A stretch of 64,000 bases of DNA from Pseudomonas monteilii (lineage in GTDB: Bacteria > Pseudomonadota > Gammaproteobacteria > Pseudomonadales > Pseudomonadaceae). The position numbers were made by a program, and so were the translations under genes. This document shows positions 36,831 through 46,821 of the stretch, in pieces. The notes under the pieces were generated by a model. It saw nothing but the letters and a program-made list of their open reading frames with translations, made no database searches and was not told where the DNA came from. Positions within the stretch are counted from its first letter, which is position 1. Each line of letters begins with the position of its first letter. Location: contig CP013997.1 of the NCBI GenBank assembly GCA_001534745.1, forward strand, positions 2,170,001-2,234,000. Direction: 5' to 3'.

Positions 36831-37706
36831 ATGACCCAGGTCGAACACGCAGACACCCGCTCCATCGCCGTTCTCGGCACCGGCATCATGGGCGCTGCCA
36901 TCGCCCGCAACCTGCAGAAGAACGGTTTCCAGACCCGCGCCTGGAACCGCACCTTCGAAAAGGCCTCGGCCCTGGCCGACAACGGCGTGCAGGTCCATGA
37001 GCTGGCGGCCAACGCCGTGCAGGGCGCCGGTATCGTGCTGACCATGCTCAAGGATGGCCCTGCCGTGCTCGACGCCATGCGCGCCGCGCTGCCCGGCCTG
37101 GCCAAGGGCACCGTGTGGATCCAGGCGAGCACCGTCGGCGTGCCGGCCACCGAGAAACTGCAGGCCTTTGCCCAGGAACACGGTCTGGCCTTCTACGATG
37201 CGCCTGTACAAGGCACCAAGGGCCCGGCCGAACAGGGCAAGCTGGTGATCATCGCCTCCGGCGCCGAGGCCCAGCGCGACGTGGTCCAGCCGGTCTTCGA
37301 CGCCATCGGCCAACGCACCGTGTGGGTGTCGGAGCAGCCCGGCGTCAGCAGCAAGCTCAAGCTCGCGCTCAACAGCTGGGTGCTGGCCCTGACCCATGGC
37401 GTGGCCGAGAGCCTGTCGATCGCCGAGGCCCTGGGCGTGGACCCTGCCCTGGTGGTCGACGTGGTCAAGGGTGGTCCGCTGGACAACATGTACTTCCAGC
37501 TCAAGTCCGCCGCGATCATGGCCGACGACTACAGCACCACCTTCTCGGTGGCCAACGCCGCCAAGGATGCCGAGCTGGTGATCGAGGCCGCCCGTGAGGC
37601 CGGCGTCAAGGTCGACAGCGTCGAAGCGGGCCTGCAGCGCTTCAAGCGCGCCCTGGAAGCCGGGCACGCCGAGAAGGACATGGCCGCCTCGTTCCTGGCC
37701 AAGTAG
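36831..37706 (+). CDS. NAD(P)-binding oxidoreductase, 3-hydroxyisobutyrate dehydrogenase/imine reductase-like
   Basis: 291 residues with an N-terminal Rossmann motif IAVLGTGIMGAAIARNLQKN and AWNRT, which favours an NADP-type beta-2 loop. The substrate segment DAPVQGTKGPAEQGKL replaces the usual DAPVSGG of beta-hydroxyacid dehydrogenases, and the conserved lysine region is SSKLKLALNSW. The C-terminal helical domain contains ESLSIAEALGVDPALVVDVV. The family reduces or oxidises beta-hydroxyacids, succinic semialdehyde/glyoxylate or imines; the altered substrate loop leaves the substrate open. It lies 152 bp after the TetR gene and 72 bp before the isomerase-like gene. Confidence 0.85.
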   Translation: MTQVEHADTRSIAVLGTGIMGAAIARNLQKNGFQTRAWNRTFEKASALADNGVQVHELAANAVQGAGIVLTMLKDGPAVLDAMRAALPGLAKGTVWIQASTVGVPATEKLQAFAQEHGLAFYDAPVQGTKGPAEQGKLVIIASGAEAQRDVVQPVFDAIGQRTVWVSEQPGVSSKLKLALNSWVLALTHGVAESLSIAEALGVDPALVVDVVKGGPLDNMYFQLKSAAIMADDYSTTFSVANAAKDAELVIEAAREAGVKVDSVEAGLQRFKRALEAGHAEKDMAASFLAK

Positions 37707-37778
37707 TCCCTGCGCTGCGTAGAGCGTGTGTTTCCCGTTCGGGGGTCGATGCTACTGCCGTCGACCTTGAGAGCCGTC

Positions 37779-38528
37779 ATGACCGATTCACTTGGCAATC
37801 GCCTGAAGATGGGCATCATCCTGCCCTCGACCAACACTTCGATGCAGCCTGAGACCGATGCCCTGCGGCCCTACGGCGTGACCAATCACGCCAGCCGCAT
37901 GCTGATCCAGGACGAGTCGATGGACCAGCGTCCTGGCTTCATGAACGTCTTGAACAACATCCGGCTGTCGACCTCCGATGCGATCCATGGGCTGCTGACC
38001 TGCAAGCCCGACCGGATCATCGTCGGCGTGTCCCCGGAAAGCTACTGGGACGGCCCCGGCAGCCACGAGATGGTCACCGAGTCGTTCCTCGACATGAGCG
38101 GCGGCGTGCCGGTCACCACCAGCCCGGACGCGTACCGCGCGGCCCTGGAGGCACTGGGCGGGATCCGCCGGATCGCCGTGCTGACCCCCTACCTGCCATT
38201 GGGCGACGAGACGGTCAGCCACTTCTTCACCGACAACGATTACCAGGTGCTCGCCGTTCGCGGCCTCGGGGCGTCCAGCCCGGCGAACATCGCGCACATC
38301 ACCGAGCGGCAGATCTTCGACGCCATTCGCGCCGTGGACGGCCCGCAGGTCGAAGCCATCGTCCAGGTCGGCACCAACGTGGCCATGGCCCGCGCGGCGA
38401 TGATCGCCGAGGCGTGGCTGGGCAAGCCGGTGCTGTCCAACAACGTGGTGCTGTACTGGCATGCCTTGCGCGCCAGCGGTATCGCCGACCGCGTCGGCGG
38501 TCACGGCAGTCTGCTGGAACGACACTGA
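37779..38528 (+). CDS. Asp/Glu racemase superfamily protein, maleate isomerase/arylmalonate decarboxylase-like
   Basis: 249 residues from the ATG at 37779, which has GAGAG just upstream; longer starts extend into the intergenic gap. The opening KMGIILPSTNTSMQPETDAL is the maleate isomerase/AMDase motif, with PSTNT binding the carboxylate. Other landmarks are VTTSPDAYRAALEALG, RRIAVLTPYLPLGDETVSHF, VQVGTNVAMARAAMIAEAWL and GKPVLSNNVVLYW. The usual catalytic cysteines are not both evident: C80 region (LLTCKPDRIIVGVSPES) is present but the second expected Cys position holds VQVGTN. The activity is therefore uncertain. It precedes the indigoidine synthetase by 152 bp on the same strand. Confidence 0.78.
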   Translation: MTDSLGNRLKMGIILPSTNTSMQPETDALRPYGVTNHASRMLIQDESMDQRPGFMNVLNNIRLSTSDAIHGLLTCKPDRIIVGVSPESYWDGPGSHEMVTESFLDMSGGVPVTTSPDAYRAALEALGGIRRIAVLTPYLPLGDETVSHFFTDNDYQVLAVRGLGASSPANIAHITERQIFDAIRAVDGPQVEAIVQVGTNVAMARAAMIAEAWLGKPVLSNNVVLYWHALRASGIADRVGGHGSLLERH

Positions 38529-38680
38529 CCCTATCGCCTGACCGGTCAGTCCGCCGTGCCGGACACGCTTCGGCCACGGCCTCATCGATTCGACACAACG
38601 CCTTTTTGCAGCCGGTGCCGGCGTCGCTCGCGACCCGAGCGTGGGCAGGCTGCGCCTATCGATCACACGGGAGCGCGCTC

Positions 38681-41600
38681 ATGGATGCGGTGAGTTCAGG
38701 AACACCACGGATGTCGGCTGACGGCACACAGGAAGCAGGGCCGTCGACAGACGCGCCGGCACGTACGCTCATCGAGCTGTTCGCCCGCCAGGCCGAGGCG
38801 TCGCCCGGTTGCATTGCCGTCAGCAGTCCGCAAGGCCTGCTGAGCTTCGCGCAGTTGCGTCGACGCAGCCAGCAGGCCGCCTGGCGCCTGCGTGATGCCG
38901 GCGTGCAGCCGGGGCAATGCGTGGGCCTGTTCGTCGACCCGTCCCTGGACATGATGATCGGCACCTGGGGCATCCTGGAGGCCGGCTGCGCCTACCTGCC
39001 GCTGGCCCCGGAATACCCTCGCGAGCGCATCCGCTACATGATCGAGGACGCGGGCATCACCGTGATCTACACCCAGCCGGCGTTGCTGCCGAGCCTGCGC
39101 GCCCTGGCCCTCGACGGCGTGCGCCTGGTCTGCGACGACGGCGCCGCGCGCCCGGCGGCCAATGACGCACGCACCCAGGCACCCGTGCTGGTCGAGGCGC
39201 ACAGCCTGGCCTACGTCATCTACACCTCGGGGACCACGGGCCAGCCCAAAGGGGTGGAGATCACCCACGCCAACCTGATCCATCAGCTCGGCTGGCTGCG
39301 TGACGTCCATGGCGTGGATGCGCGCCAGACGCTGCTGCGCAAGACCCCCATGAGCTTCGATGCCGCGCAGTGGGAACTGCTGTCGGTGGCCAACGGCACC
39401 CATGTGGTCATCGGCGCCCCCGGCATCCACCGTGATCCCGAGGCGCTGGTCGCCGCCCTGATCGAACACCGCATCAGCGTGCTGCAAGGGGTGCCGACCC
39501 TGCTGCAGGCACTGGTCAACGAACCTGGCTTCGCCGACTGCCAGACGCTCACGCACCTCTACAGCGGCGGCGAACCCCTGACCCGCAAGCTGGCCCAGGC
39601 CTGCCTGGACTGCCTGCCACAGGTGCGCCTGGTCAACCTCTACGGGCCGACCGAGTGCACCATCAACGCCTCGTCGCGCCTGGTCGACGCGGCCTGCCTG
39701 GCGGACACCGCGCAGATCGTCTCGCTCGGCTTTGCGGCCCGTGGCACCACCTTCCACCTGTTCGATCCGGTCACCGGCGCGCCCATCGACGCGCCCGAGA
39801 CGCCCGGCGAGCTCTACATCGGAGGCTGCCAACTGGCCCGTGGTTACCGGGGCCGCCCGGAACAGACCGCCGAACGTTTCGTCGAGCGCCAGCTGCCCGG
39901 CCAGGCGCACCCCGTACGCCTCTATCGCACCGGTGACCTGGCCAGCTGGAACGCCGATGGCAGCGTGCAGTTCATCGGTCGCGCCGACAACCAGGTCAAG
40001 CTGCGCGGGCATCGCATCGAACTGGACGAAGTGCGTGTGGCGATCGAGAACCATGCCTGGGTCAAGAGCGCTGCCGTGTTCGTCAACGCCGACGCCGAAG
40101 GTCAACGCCAGAGCCTGGTGGCCTGCGTAGCGCTCAACCCGCGCGAGGCGATCCTGATGGATCAGGGCCAGCATGGCGCGCATCACCTGTCCAAATCCAG
40201 CAAGGTCCAGGTCAAGGCCCAGCTCGGGCAACTGGGCGAGCGCGAGCCCAGCCGCGACCAGGGCAGGGCGGTGCTGCGTCTGCCAGGCGCCACGGCCAGC
40301 GCCGACCAGCGCGCCCGTGCCTTCGCGCGCAAGACCTACCGCCTGTTCGAAGGCGGTCGGGTGGACCGGCAGACGATTCTCGAGCTGCTGAGCCACCGGC
40401 CCACCCGGCCGTCGGGCGCCAGCGGTGACCTGACGCTCGATACCCTGGGTACGCTGCTGCGCAACCTGGGGCCGTTCCACAGTCAGGAGCGATTGCTGCC
40501 CAAGTACGCCTACGCGTCCCCGGGGGCCTTGTATGCCCATCAGCTGTACCTGGACGTCGAGGGCGTGGAAGGGCTGGCCGACGGCATCCATTATTTCGCG
40601 CCCACTGCCCATGAACTGGTCCTGATCCAGGCGCGACCGTCCTCGGGGCAGCCTCGCGTCGTGCTGCACCTGGTCGGCCGTGCGCGGGCCATCGAGGCGG
40701 TGTACCAGACCAACGTCGACGAAGTGCTGGAGATGGAAGCAGGTCACGTGCTGGGCCTGCTCGACCAGGTCCTGCCCGAGCAGGGCCTGGGCCTGGGTGC
40801 CGGCACGCATCGGCCTGAGGTGCTCGAGCATCTGGCCGTCGAAGAGGGCGACCGTTACCTGGGCAGCTACCCGCTGGTGCGCGCCGATCAGGCCACCGCA
40901 GACAACTCCGTGCAGGTCTACGTGCAGGCCCATGGCGAGCAGGTCGACGACTTGCCGGCCGGGCTCTATGCCGTGCGCGGTCAGCGTCTGGAACGCCTAG
41001 GCACCCGGGTGATCGAGAAGAACCAGGTGATCGCGATCAACCAGCGGTCCTACGCCCAATCGAGCTTCGCCTTGTCGCTGGTGGTCGGTCAGGCGCCGGC
41101 CTGGGAGCACTACATCAGCCTGGGCCGACGCCTGCAGGCCTTGCAGATGAACGACCTGCGCCTGGGCCTGATGTCGTCGGGCTACAGCTCGCGCAGTGGT
41201 CACGACCTGGCCACGGCCACGCGGCTGCGACAACTGCTGGGCCCGGCGCACCCGGTCGAGGCCTGCTATTTCGCACTCGCAGGCCGCGTCAGCGACAGCC
41301 AGGTGCGCAGCGAAGGCATGAAGGAAGACGCCGTACACATCCAGGGCCCTGCCGAGCTGCTCAAGCAGGAGCTGGAGAACCTGTTGCCCGAATACATGGT
41401 CCCGGACCAGTTCCTGGTGCTCGACGAGCTGCCGCTGACCGCCAATGGCAAGGTCGATGTGCAGACCCTCAAGGCGACGGTGCAGACGGCCCGCCAGGCG
41501 CGAACGCTGATCGCCCCCCGCACGGCGGGTGAACAGGCGGTCGCGGCGGTCTGGTGCCAGGTGATGCAGTGCGAGGCGGTGTCGGTCACCGACGATTTCT

Positions 41601-42583
41601 TCGAGGCCGGCGGCAACTCGCTGCTGGCCGTCGTACTGATCAACCGCCTCAACCGTGAGCTGGGCGCGCGGCTGCCCTTGCAGGCCATCTTCAGCCACCC
41701 GAGCGTCGAGGCCCTGGCGGCCGAGGTGCAGACGGCATCGCGGCAGACACACTCGCGGTTGGTGGACCTCAATGCCGTGCGCACGCGCCAGCGTCCGATC
41801 TTCTGCTGGCCGGGCCTGGGCGGCTACCCGATGAACCTGCGCGGCCTGGCCCTGAAAAGCGACCCCGACCGTCCGTTCTACGGGGTGCAGGCCATGGGCA
41901 TCAACCCCGGTGAAGTGCCCCATGGCACCTTGGTCGAGATGGCCCGCGCCGACGTCGCCCTGTTGCGCGAGCGTCAGCCGGACGGCCCCTACACGCTGTG
42001 GGGCTACTCCTTCGGCGCGCGGGTGGCCTTCGAAGTGGCCCGCCAGCTCGAAGCGCTGGGCGAACAGGTCGAATCGCTGGTGCTGATCGCGCCGGGCAAT
42101 CCACGTACCCGTCGCCCGGCCTACCGCCTGGCCGGTCAGCCCCGTTACGCCGGGCCGGCCTTCCTGTGCATTCTCTATTCGGTGTTCGCCGGTGTGCTGC
42201 CCACGGCCGAGGTCGAGGGCGCGCTGGAGCGCCTGCGCGACCGCGAGGATTTCGTGCGCTTCATCCAGGCGCGGTTCGACGGGCTGGACCAAGGCCTGAT
42301 CGAGCGGATCACCGAGGTGGTCGAGCTGACCTACGAGTTCCGCTACAGCGTCGACGCGTTGCTCGAGCGCCGTATCAATGCCCCGGTCAGCGTGCTCAAG
42401 GCCACGGGTGACGACGCTTCGTTCATCGAGCAGGCGCTCGGGCAACTGCCCTGGACGCCGGTGCTGCTCGACAGCGTGGCCGATCACTATCAATTGCTCA
42501 AACCGACCGGGCTCGACGAACTGCTGGCGCTGATCCGGCAGGCCGAGGCCCTGCATCGTCCAGGCCGGCAGCGCCTGGCCTGA
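38681..42583 (+). CDS. indC: Indigoidine (blue pigment) synthetase, single-module NRPS A-Ox-T-TE
   Basis: About 1300 residues from the ATG at 38681 (GGAG upstream); BpsA is ~1280. The A domain (~30-470) has YVIYTSGTTGQPKG and a pocket read as D A W Q L S L I N, a glutamine code. Between motifs A8 and A10 sits the flavin-dependent oxidase insert (~490-890), recognised by MDQGQHGAHHLSKSSK, ARKTYRLFEGG, LLPKYAYASPGALYAHQLY and LMSSGYSSRSG, which match IndC/BpsA closely. Then T (DDFFEAGGNSLLAV, ~978) and TE (CWPGLGGYPMNL, GYSFG at ~1109). The enzyme cyclises and oxidises two L-Gln to blue indigoidine after phosphopantetheinylation. The classical partners IndA/IndB are absent; an MFS exporter follows at 79 bp. 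Confidence 0.93.
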   Translation: MDAVSSGTPRMSADGTQEAGPSTDAPARTLIELFARQAEASPGCIAVSSPQGLLSFAQLRRRSQQAAWRLRDAGVQPGQCVGLFVDPSLDMMIGTWGILEAGCAYLPLAPEYPRERIRYMIEDAGITVIYTQPALLPSLRALALDGVRLVCDDGAARPAANDARTQAPVLVEAHSLAYVIYTSGTTGQPKGVEITHANLIHQLGWLRDVHGVDARQTLLRKTPMSFDAAQWELLSVANGTHVVIGAPGIHRDPEALVAALIEHRISVLQGVPTLLQALVNEPGFADCQTLTHLYSGGEPLTRKLAQACLDCLPQVRLVNLYGPTECTINASSRLVDAACLADTAQIVSLGFAARGTTFHLFDPVTGAPIDAPETPGELYIGGCQLARGYRGRPEQTAERFVERQLPGQAHPVRLYRTGDLASWNADGSVQFIGRADNQVKLRGHRIELDEVRVAIENHAWVKSAAVFVNADAEGQRQSLVACVALNPREAILMDQGQHGAHHLSKSSKVQVKAQLGQLGEREPSRDQGRAVLRLPGATASADQRARAFARKTYRLFEGGRVDRQTILELLSHRPTRPSGASGDLTLDTLGTLLRNLGPFHSQERLLPKYAYASPGALYAHQLYLDVEGVEGLADGIHYFAPTAHELVLIQARPSSGQPRVVLHLVGRARAIEAVYQTNVDEVLEMEAGHVLGLLDQVLPEQGLGLGAGTHRPEVLEHLAVEEGDRYLGSYPLVRADQATADNSVQVYVQAHGEQVDDLPAGLYAVRGQRLERLGTRVIEKNQVIAINQRSYAQSSFALSLVVGQAPAWEHYISLGRRLQALQMNDLRLGLMSSGYSSRSGHDLATATRLRQLLGPAHPVEACYFALAGRVSDSQVRSEGMKEDAVHIQGPAELLKQELENLLPEYMVPDQFLVLDELPLTANGKVDVQTLKATVQTARQARTLIAPRTAGEQAVAAVWCQVMQCEAVSVTDDFFEAGGNSLLAVVLINRLNRELGARLPLQAIFSHPSVEALAAEVQTASRQTHSRLVDLNAVRTRQRPIFCWPGLGGYPMNLRGLALKSDPDRPFYGVQAMGINPGEVPHGTLVEMARADVALLRERQPDGPYTLWGYSFGARVAFEVARQLEALGEQVESLVLIAPGNPRTRRPAYRLAGQPRYAGPAFLCILYSVFAGVLPTAEVEGALERLRDREDFVRFIQARFDGLDQGLIERITEVVELTYEFRYSVDALLERRINAPVSVLKATGDDASFIEQALGQLPWTPVLLDSVADHYQLLKPTGLDELLALIRQAEALHRPGRQRLA

Positions 42584-42662
42584 CCCTTCATCACCGCGCA
42601 CCTGCCCGCGCTCCGGTCATCACGGGGCGTGGGTGTTTTTTGTCACCGAAAGGACGCAGACC

Positions 42663-43877
42663 ATGACACATCCTTCTTCCGCCACGGCCGATCCGGCCCC
42701 GCTCGAGGCGGCCCCCGAAACGACCCGTTTGCCGCTGGCCCAGCTGCTGGCCCTGACCCTGGCCGGGTTCATCGCCATCATGACCGAGACCTTGCCCGCC
42801 GGCCTGCTGCCGCAGATCAGTGCCGGGCTGGGGATTTCCCAGTCCCTGGCCGGCCAGTTGGTCTCGGTGTACGCGCTGGGCTCGGTGCTCGCCGCCATCC
42901 CCATCGTCGCCGCCACCCGCAGCTGGTCGCGTCGGCCGCTGCTGCTGCTGGCCATCGTCGCGCTGCTGGTGTTCAACGGCATCACCGCGCTGTCTTCCAG
43001 CTATGCCGTGATCCTCGGTTCGCGCCTGGTGGCCGGCATGGCCGCCGGGATCGTCTGGGGCGTGCTGGCCGGTTATGCCCGACGCCTGGTGCCCAGCGCC
43101 CAGCAGGGGCGGGCACTGGCCGTGGTCGGGGTCGGCCAGCCGATCGCCCTGTGCCTGGGTGTGCCCCTGGGCACCTGGCTCGGCGGGCTGACCGACTGGC
43201 GCGGGGTGTTCTGGATCATGTCCGCCCTGGCGCTGGTGCTGGCGGTGTGGGTGCGCTGGGGCTTGCCGAACTTCGCCGGCCAGCCGGCCGAACGGCGGCA
43301 GTCGCTGCGCGCCATCTTCCTGCTGCCGGGCATCCGTTCGGTGCTGGCCGTGATCCTGGTGTGGATCCTGGCGCACAACATGCTCTACACCTTCATCGCG
43401 CCGTACCTGGCCTCGGTCGGGCTGGGCGAGCGGGTCGACCTGGTGCTGTTGCTGTTCGGTGCATCGTCGATCCTGGGCGTGTGGGCGACCGGTCTGTGGG
43501 TGGATCGCGCCCTGCGCCGCGTGACCCTGCTCAGCCTGGCCGGCTTCGCCATAGCGGCGCTGGTGCTGGGCCTGGCCGGTGCGCACACCAGTGTGGTGCT
43601 GGCCGGGGTGGTGCTGTGGGGCATGACCTTCGGCGGCGCACCGACTCTGTTGCAGACGGCCATTGCCGACACCGCCGGGGAGGCGGGCGATGTGGCGCAG
43701 TCGATGCTGGTGACGGTATTCAACCTGGCGGTGGCCCTGGGCGGGATCGGCGGCGGGGTGCTGCTGCAGCAGTATGGCGCATCGGCTCTGCCGGCGGCCT
43801 TGCTGGGGTTGGCGGTGATCGGCGCGGCAGTGGTCTGGCGAGCGGACCGGGCGGGGTTCACGCCAGGAGCGCGGTAG
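42663..43877 (+). CDS. MFS efflux transporter (DHA1/SotB-like, 12 TM)
   Basis: 404 residues from the ATG at 42663 with AAGGAC upstream. About twelve hydrophobic segments are visible, including LLALTLAGFIAIMTETLPAG in TM1, the conserved ETLPAG of drug/sugar:H+ antiporters. The MFS loop 2-3 motif A is weak (ATRSWSRRPLL). It lies directly behind the indigoidine synthetase gene and probably in the same transcript, so export of the pigment or a related metabolite is a reasonable guess, not shown by the sequence. Confidence 0.88.
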   Translation: MTHPSSATADPAPLEAAPETTRLPLAQLLALTLAGFIAIMTETLPAGLLPQISAGLGISQSLAGQLVSVYALGSVLAAIPIVAATRSWSRRPLLLLAIVALLVFNGITALSSSYAVILGSRLVAGMAAGIVWGVLAGYARRLVPSAQQGRALAVVGVGQPIALCLGVPLGTWLGGLTDWRGVFWIMSALALVLAVWVRWGLPNFAGQPAERRQSLRAIFLLPGIRSVLAVILVWILAHNMLYTFIAPYLASVGLGERVDLVLLLFGASSILGVWATGLWVDRALRRVTLLSLAGFAIAALVLGLAGAHTSVVLAGVVLWGMTFGGAPTLLQTAIADTAGEAGDVAQSMLVTVFNLAVALGGIGGGVLLQQYGASALPAALLGLAVIGAAVVWRADRAGFTPGAR

Positions 43878-44095
43878 GGCGCGGATGGGCGTGAAGCGGT
43901 AAGCTGCACGCTGTTGATGTGTGGCGGCGCCATCGTGAAGGGTCGATGGACAGGCGTGGCTGACTCCATGAGTCCGTGGGCCCATTGCGGTCTCTGGGCG
44001 TCCGCCCGCCGCCTAGGCACCATGCTGTAGCCTTATCGCTGCCACGGGTGGCTCACGACCCTGCGGCCCAGTCGACCCAACCCTGAGGATTTGAT

Positions 44096-44647
44096 GTGAG
44101 CGACCTCTCGACCGTACAGGCGATCATAGCCGGCGACCCTGTCCGGCGGCGGTTGCTCGAGCTCGTGGCGTCTCTCGGGCTACCCGATTGTTGGATTGGG
44201 GCAGGCTTCGTTCGCAATGCCGTGTGGGACGCCTTGCACGGGCGTGACGTCTCGCCGATTTCAACCGATGTGGACGTCATCTGGTTCGATCCCGAACGGT
44301 GTAGCCCCGAGCAGGACAGTGCCCTGGAGCGTATCCTCGGCGAACACTGCCCAACGGTGACGTGGTCCGTGAAGAACCAGGCCAGGATGCACATTCGAAA
44401 TGGCGACGAACCCTATCACTCGGCGACCGACGCCATGCGCTTCTGGCCCGAGACCGCAACGGCGGTGGCGGTCAGGTGGCGGGAGGGCGACGTCTGCGAG
44501 GTCGCCGCACCCCTGGGGCTCGAGGATCTGCTGGGGTTGAGGGTCAGGCCCGCAGGGCAGTTCGCCACGTCCAAACGACACCTTTATCGACAGCGTATCG
44601 CGTCCAAGCACTGGATCACCACATGGCCTCTGCTGACAGTGTCATGA
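44096..44647 (+). CDS. Nucleotidyltransferase family protein (COG3575/DUF925-like)
   Basis: 183 residues from GTG at 44096, preceded by TGAGGA. Features: WIGAGFVRNAVWDALHG, STDVDVIWFD (the DxD nucleotidyltransferase motif), WSVKNQARMHIRNGDEPY, DAMRFWPETATAVAVRW. This is the stand-alone nucleotidyltransferase-like family with unknown substrate. The upstream 218 bp (43878-44095) show no gene. It stands alone, next to an IS3 element. Confidence 0.8.
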   Translation: MSDLSTVQAIIAGDPVRRRLLELVASLGLPDCWIGAGFVRNAVWDALHGRDVSPISTDVDVIWFDPERCSPEQDSALERILGEHCPTVTWSVKNQARMHIRNGDEPYHSATDAMRFWPETATAVAVRWREGDVCEVAAPLGLEDLLGLRVRPAGQFATSKRHLYRQRIASKHWITTWPLLTVS

Positions 44648-44872
44648 ACACATGCAGGGTGCGTCATATCCTCCTCACCGGTGCTGTCGGCGTCGGCACG
44701 ATGATTTGAGCGTGGGCGTAGGCCAAAGCGTTGGGCGTCACGCACCGGCAAGGGGCGAATTCAGAGCGGGTCTGGCGAGCCGGCGCAATCCCATTGTGTG
44801 GGCTTGCTCGCGATGCCGGTGGTGACGGAGCTGCGGTGGTCAACTTTTTCCGGACACCTTGATCGGTGATTT

Positions 44873-46029
<1,157 letters not shown>

Positions 46030-46077
46030 TCAGTAGGGGTAGTTTCACCTATTGAGGTGTCCGGGGCCATTAGACCA

Positions 46078-46821
46078 GCTCAGAGCGGACGCTATCGCGG
46101 GCAAGCCCGCTCCCACAAGCTGCTTGCGCAGCCATGCCGACACTGAGCTGACAGGCTGCAGCGATCTGGGTGGGTGGGCTTGCCAGCGATAGGGCCTTGT
46201 CAGGCGCCGCCTGCATCGCGGGCAAGCCCGCTCCCACAAACTGCTTGCGCAGCCATGCCGACACTGAGCTGACAGGCTGCAGCGATCTGGGTGGGAGCTG
46301 GCTTGCCAGCGATAGGGCCTTGTCAGGCGCCGCCTGCATCGCGGGCAAGCCCGCTCCCACAAGCTGCTTGCGCAGCCATGCCGACACTGAGCTGACAGGC
46401 TGCAGCGATCTGGGTGGGAGCTGGCTTGCCGGCGATAGGGCTCTGTCAGGCGCCGTCTGCATCGCGGGCAAGCCCACAAGCTGCTTGCGCAGCCATGCCG
46501 ACACTGAGCTGACAGGCTGCAGCGATCTGGGTGGGAGCTGGCTTGCCGGCGATAGGGCTCTGTCAGGCGCCGTCTGCATCGCGGGCAAGCCCACAAGCTG
46601 CTTGCGCAGCCATGCCGAGACTGAGCTGACAGGCTGCCGAGATCTGGGTAGGAGCTGGCTTGCCGGCGATAGGGCTCTGTCAGGCGCCGTCTGCATCGCG
46701 GGCAAGCTCCACAGATCCGTAATGATCGGTCTCTGCTGCCGTATCGGCTGATCGGCGCAAGGCACATTCACCGCACGCTTCCCTAGCCCCCTGTCCATAG
46801 CGCTGTTGCGCAATAGAAGGA
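46078..46821. repeat. Array of five 117-122-bp tandem repeats with embedded REP sequences
   Basis: A lone REP (46085-46117) is followed by units starting at 46118, 46240, 46362, 46479 and 46596. Each unit contains CTGCTTGCGCAGCCATGCCG, ACTGAGCTGACAGGCTGCAG, a GGCTTGCCRGCGATAGGGC half and a REP half CATCGCGGGCAAGCCC. Units 1-2 carry GCTCCCACA in full; the REP halves ending units 3 and 4 lost GCTC and are 5 bp shorter. The open frames here are by-products of the repeat. About 100 bp before the chemoreceptor stop hold nothing recognisable. Confidence 0.9.

Noticed and set aside
42591..43985. 464-codon minus-strand frame opposite the MFS gene
   Set aside because: Gln/His/Gly-rich shadow; the plus-strand frame encodes twelve hydrophobic segments.
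44648..44836. A gene between the nucleotidyltransferase-like gene and the IS3 element
   Set aside because: Only a degenerate REP (GTGTGGGCTTGCTCGCGATG) is visible; no frame has an RBS or recognisable sequence.
46118..46715. CRISPR array
   Set aside because: The units are 117-122 bp with nearly identical sequence throughout; there are no short repeats separated by unique spacers and no cas genes.
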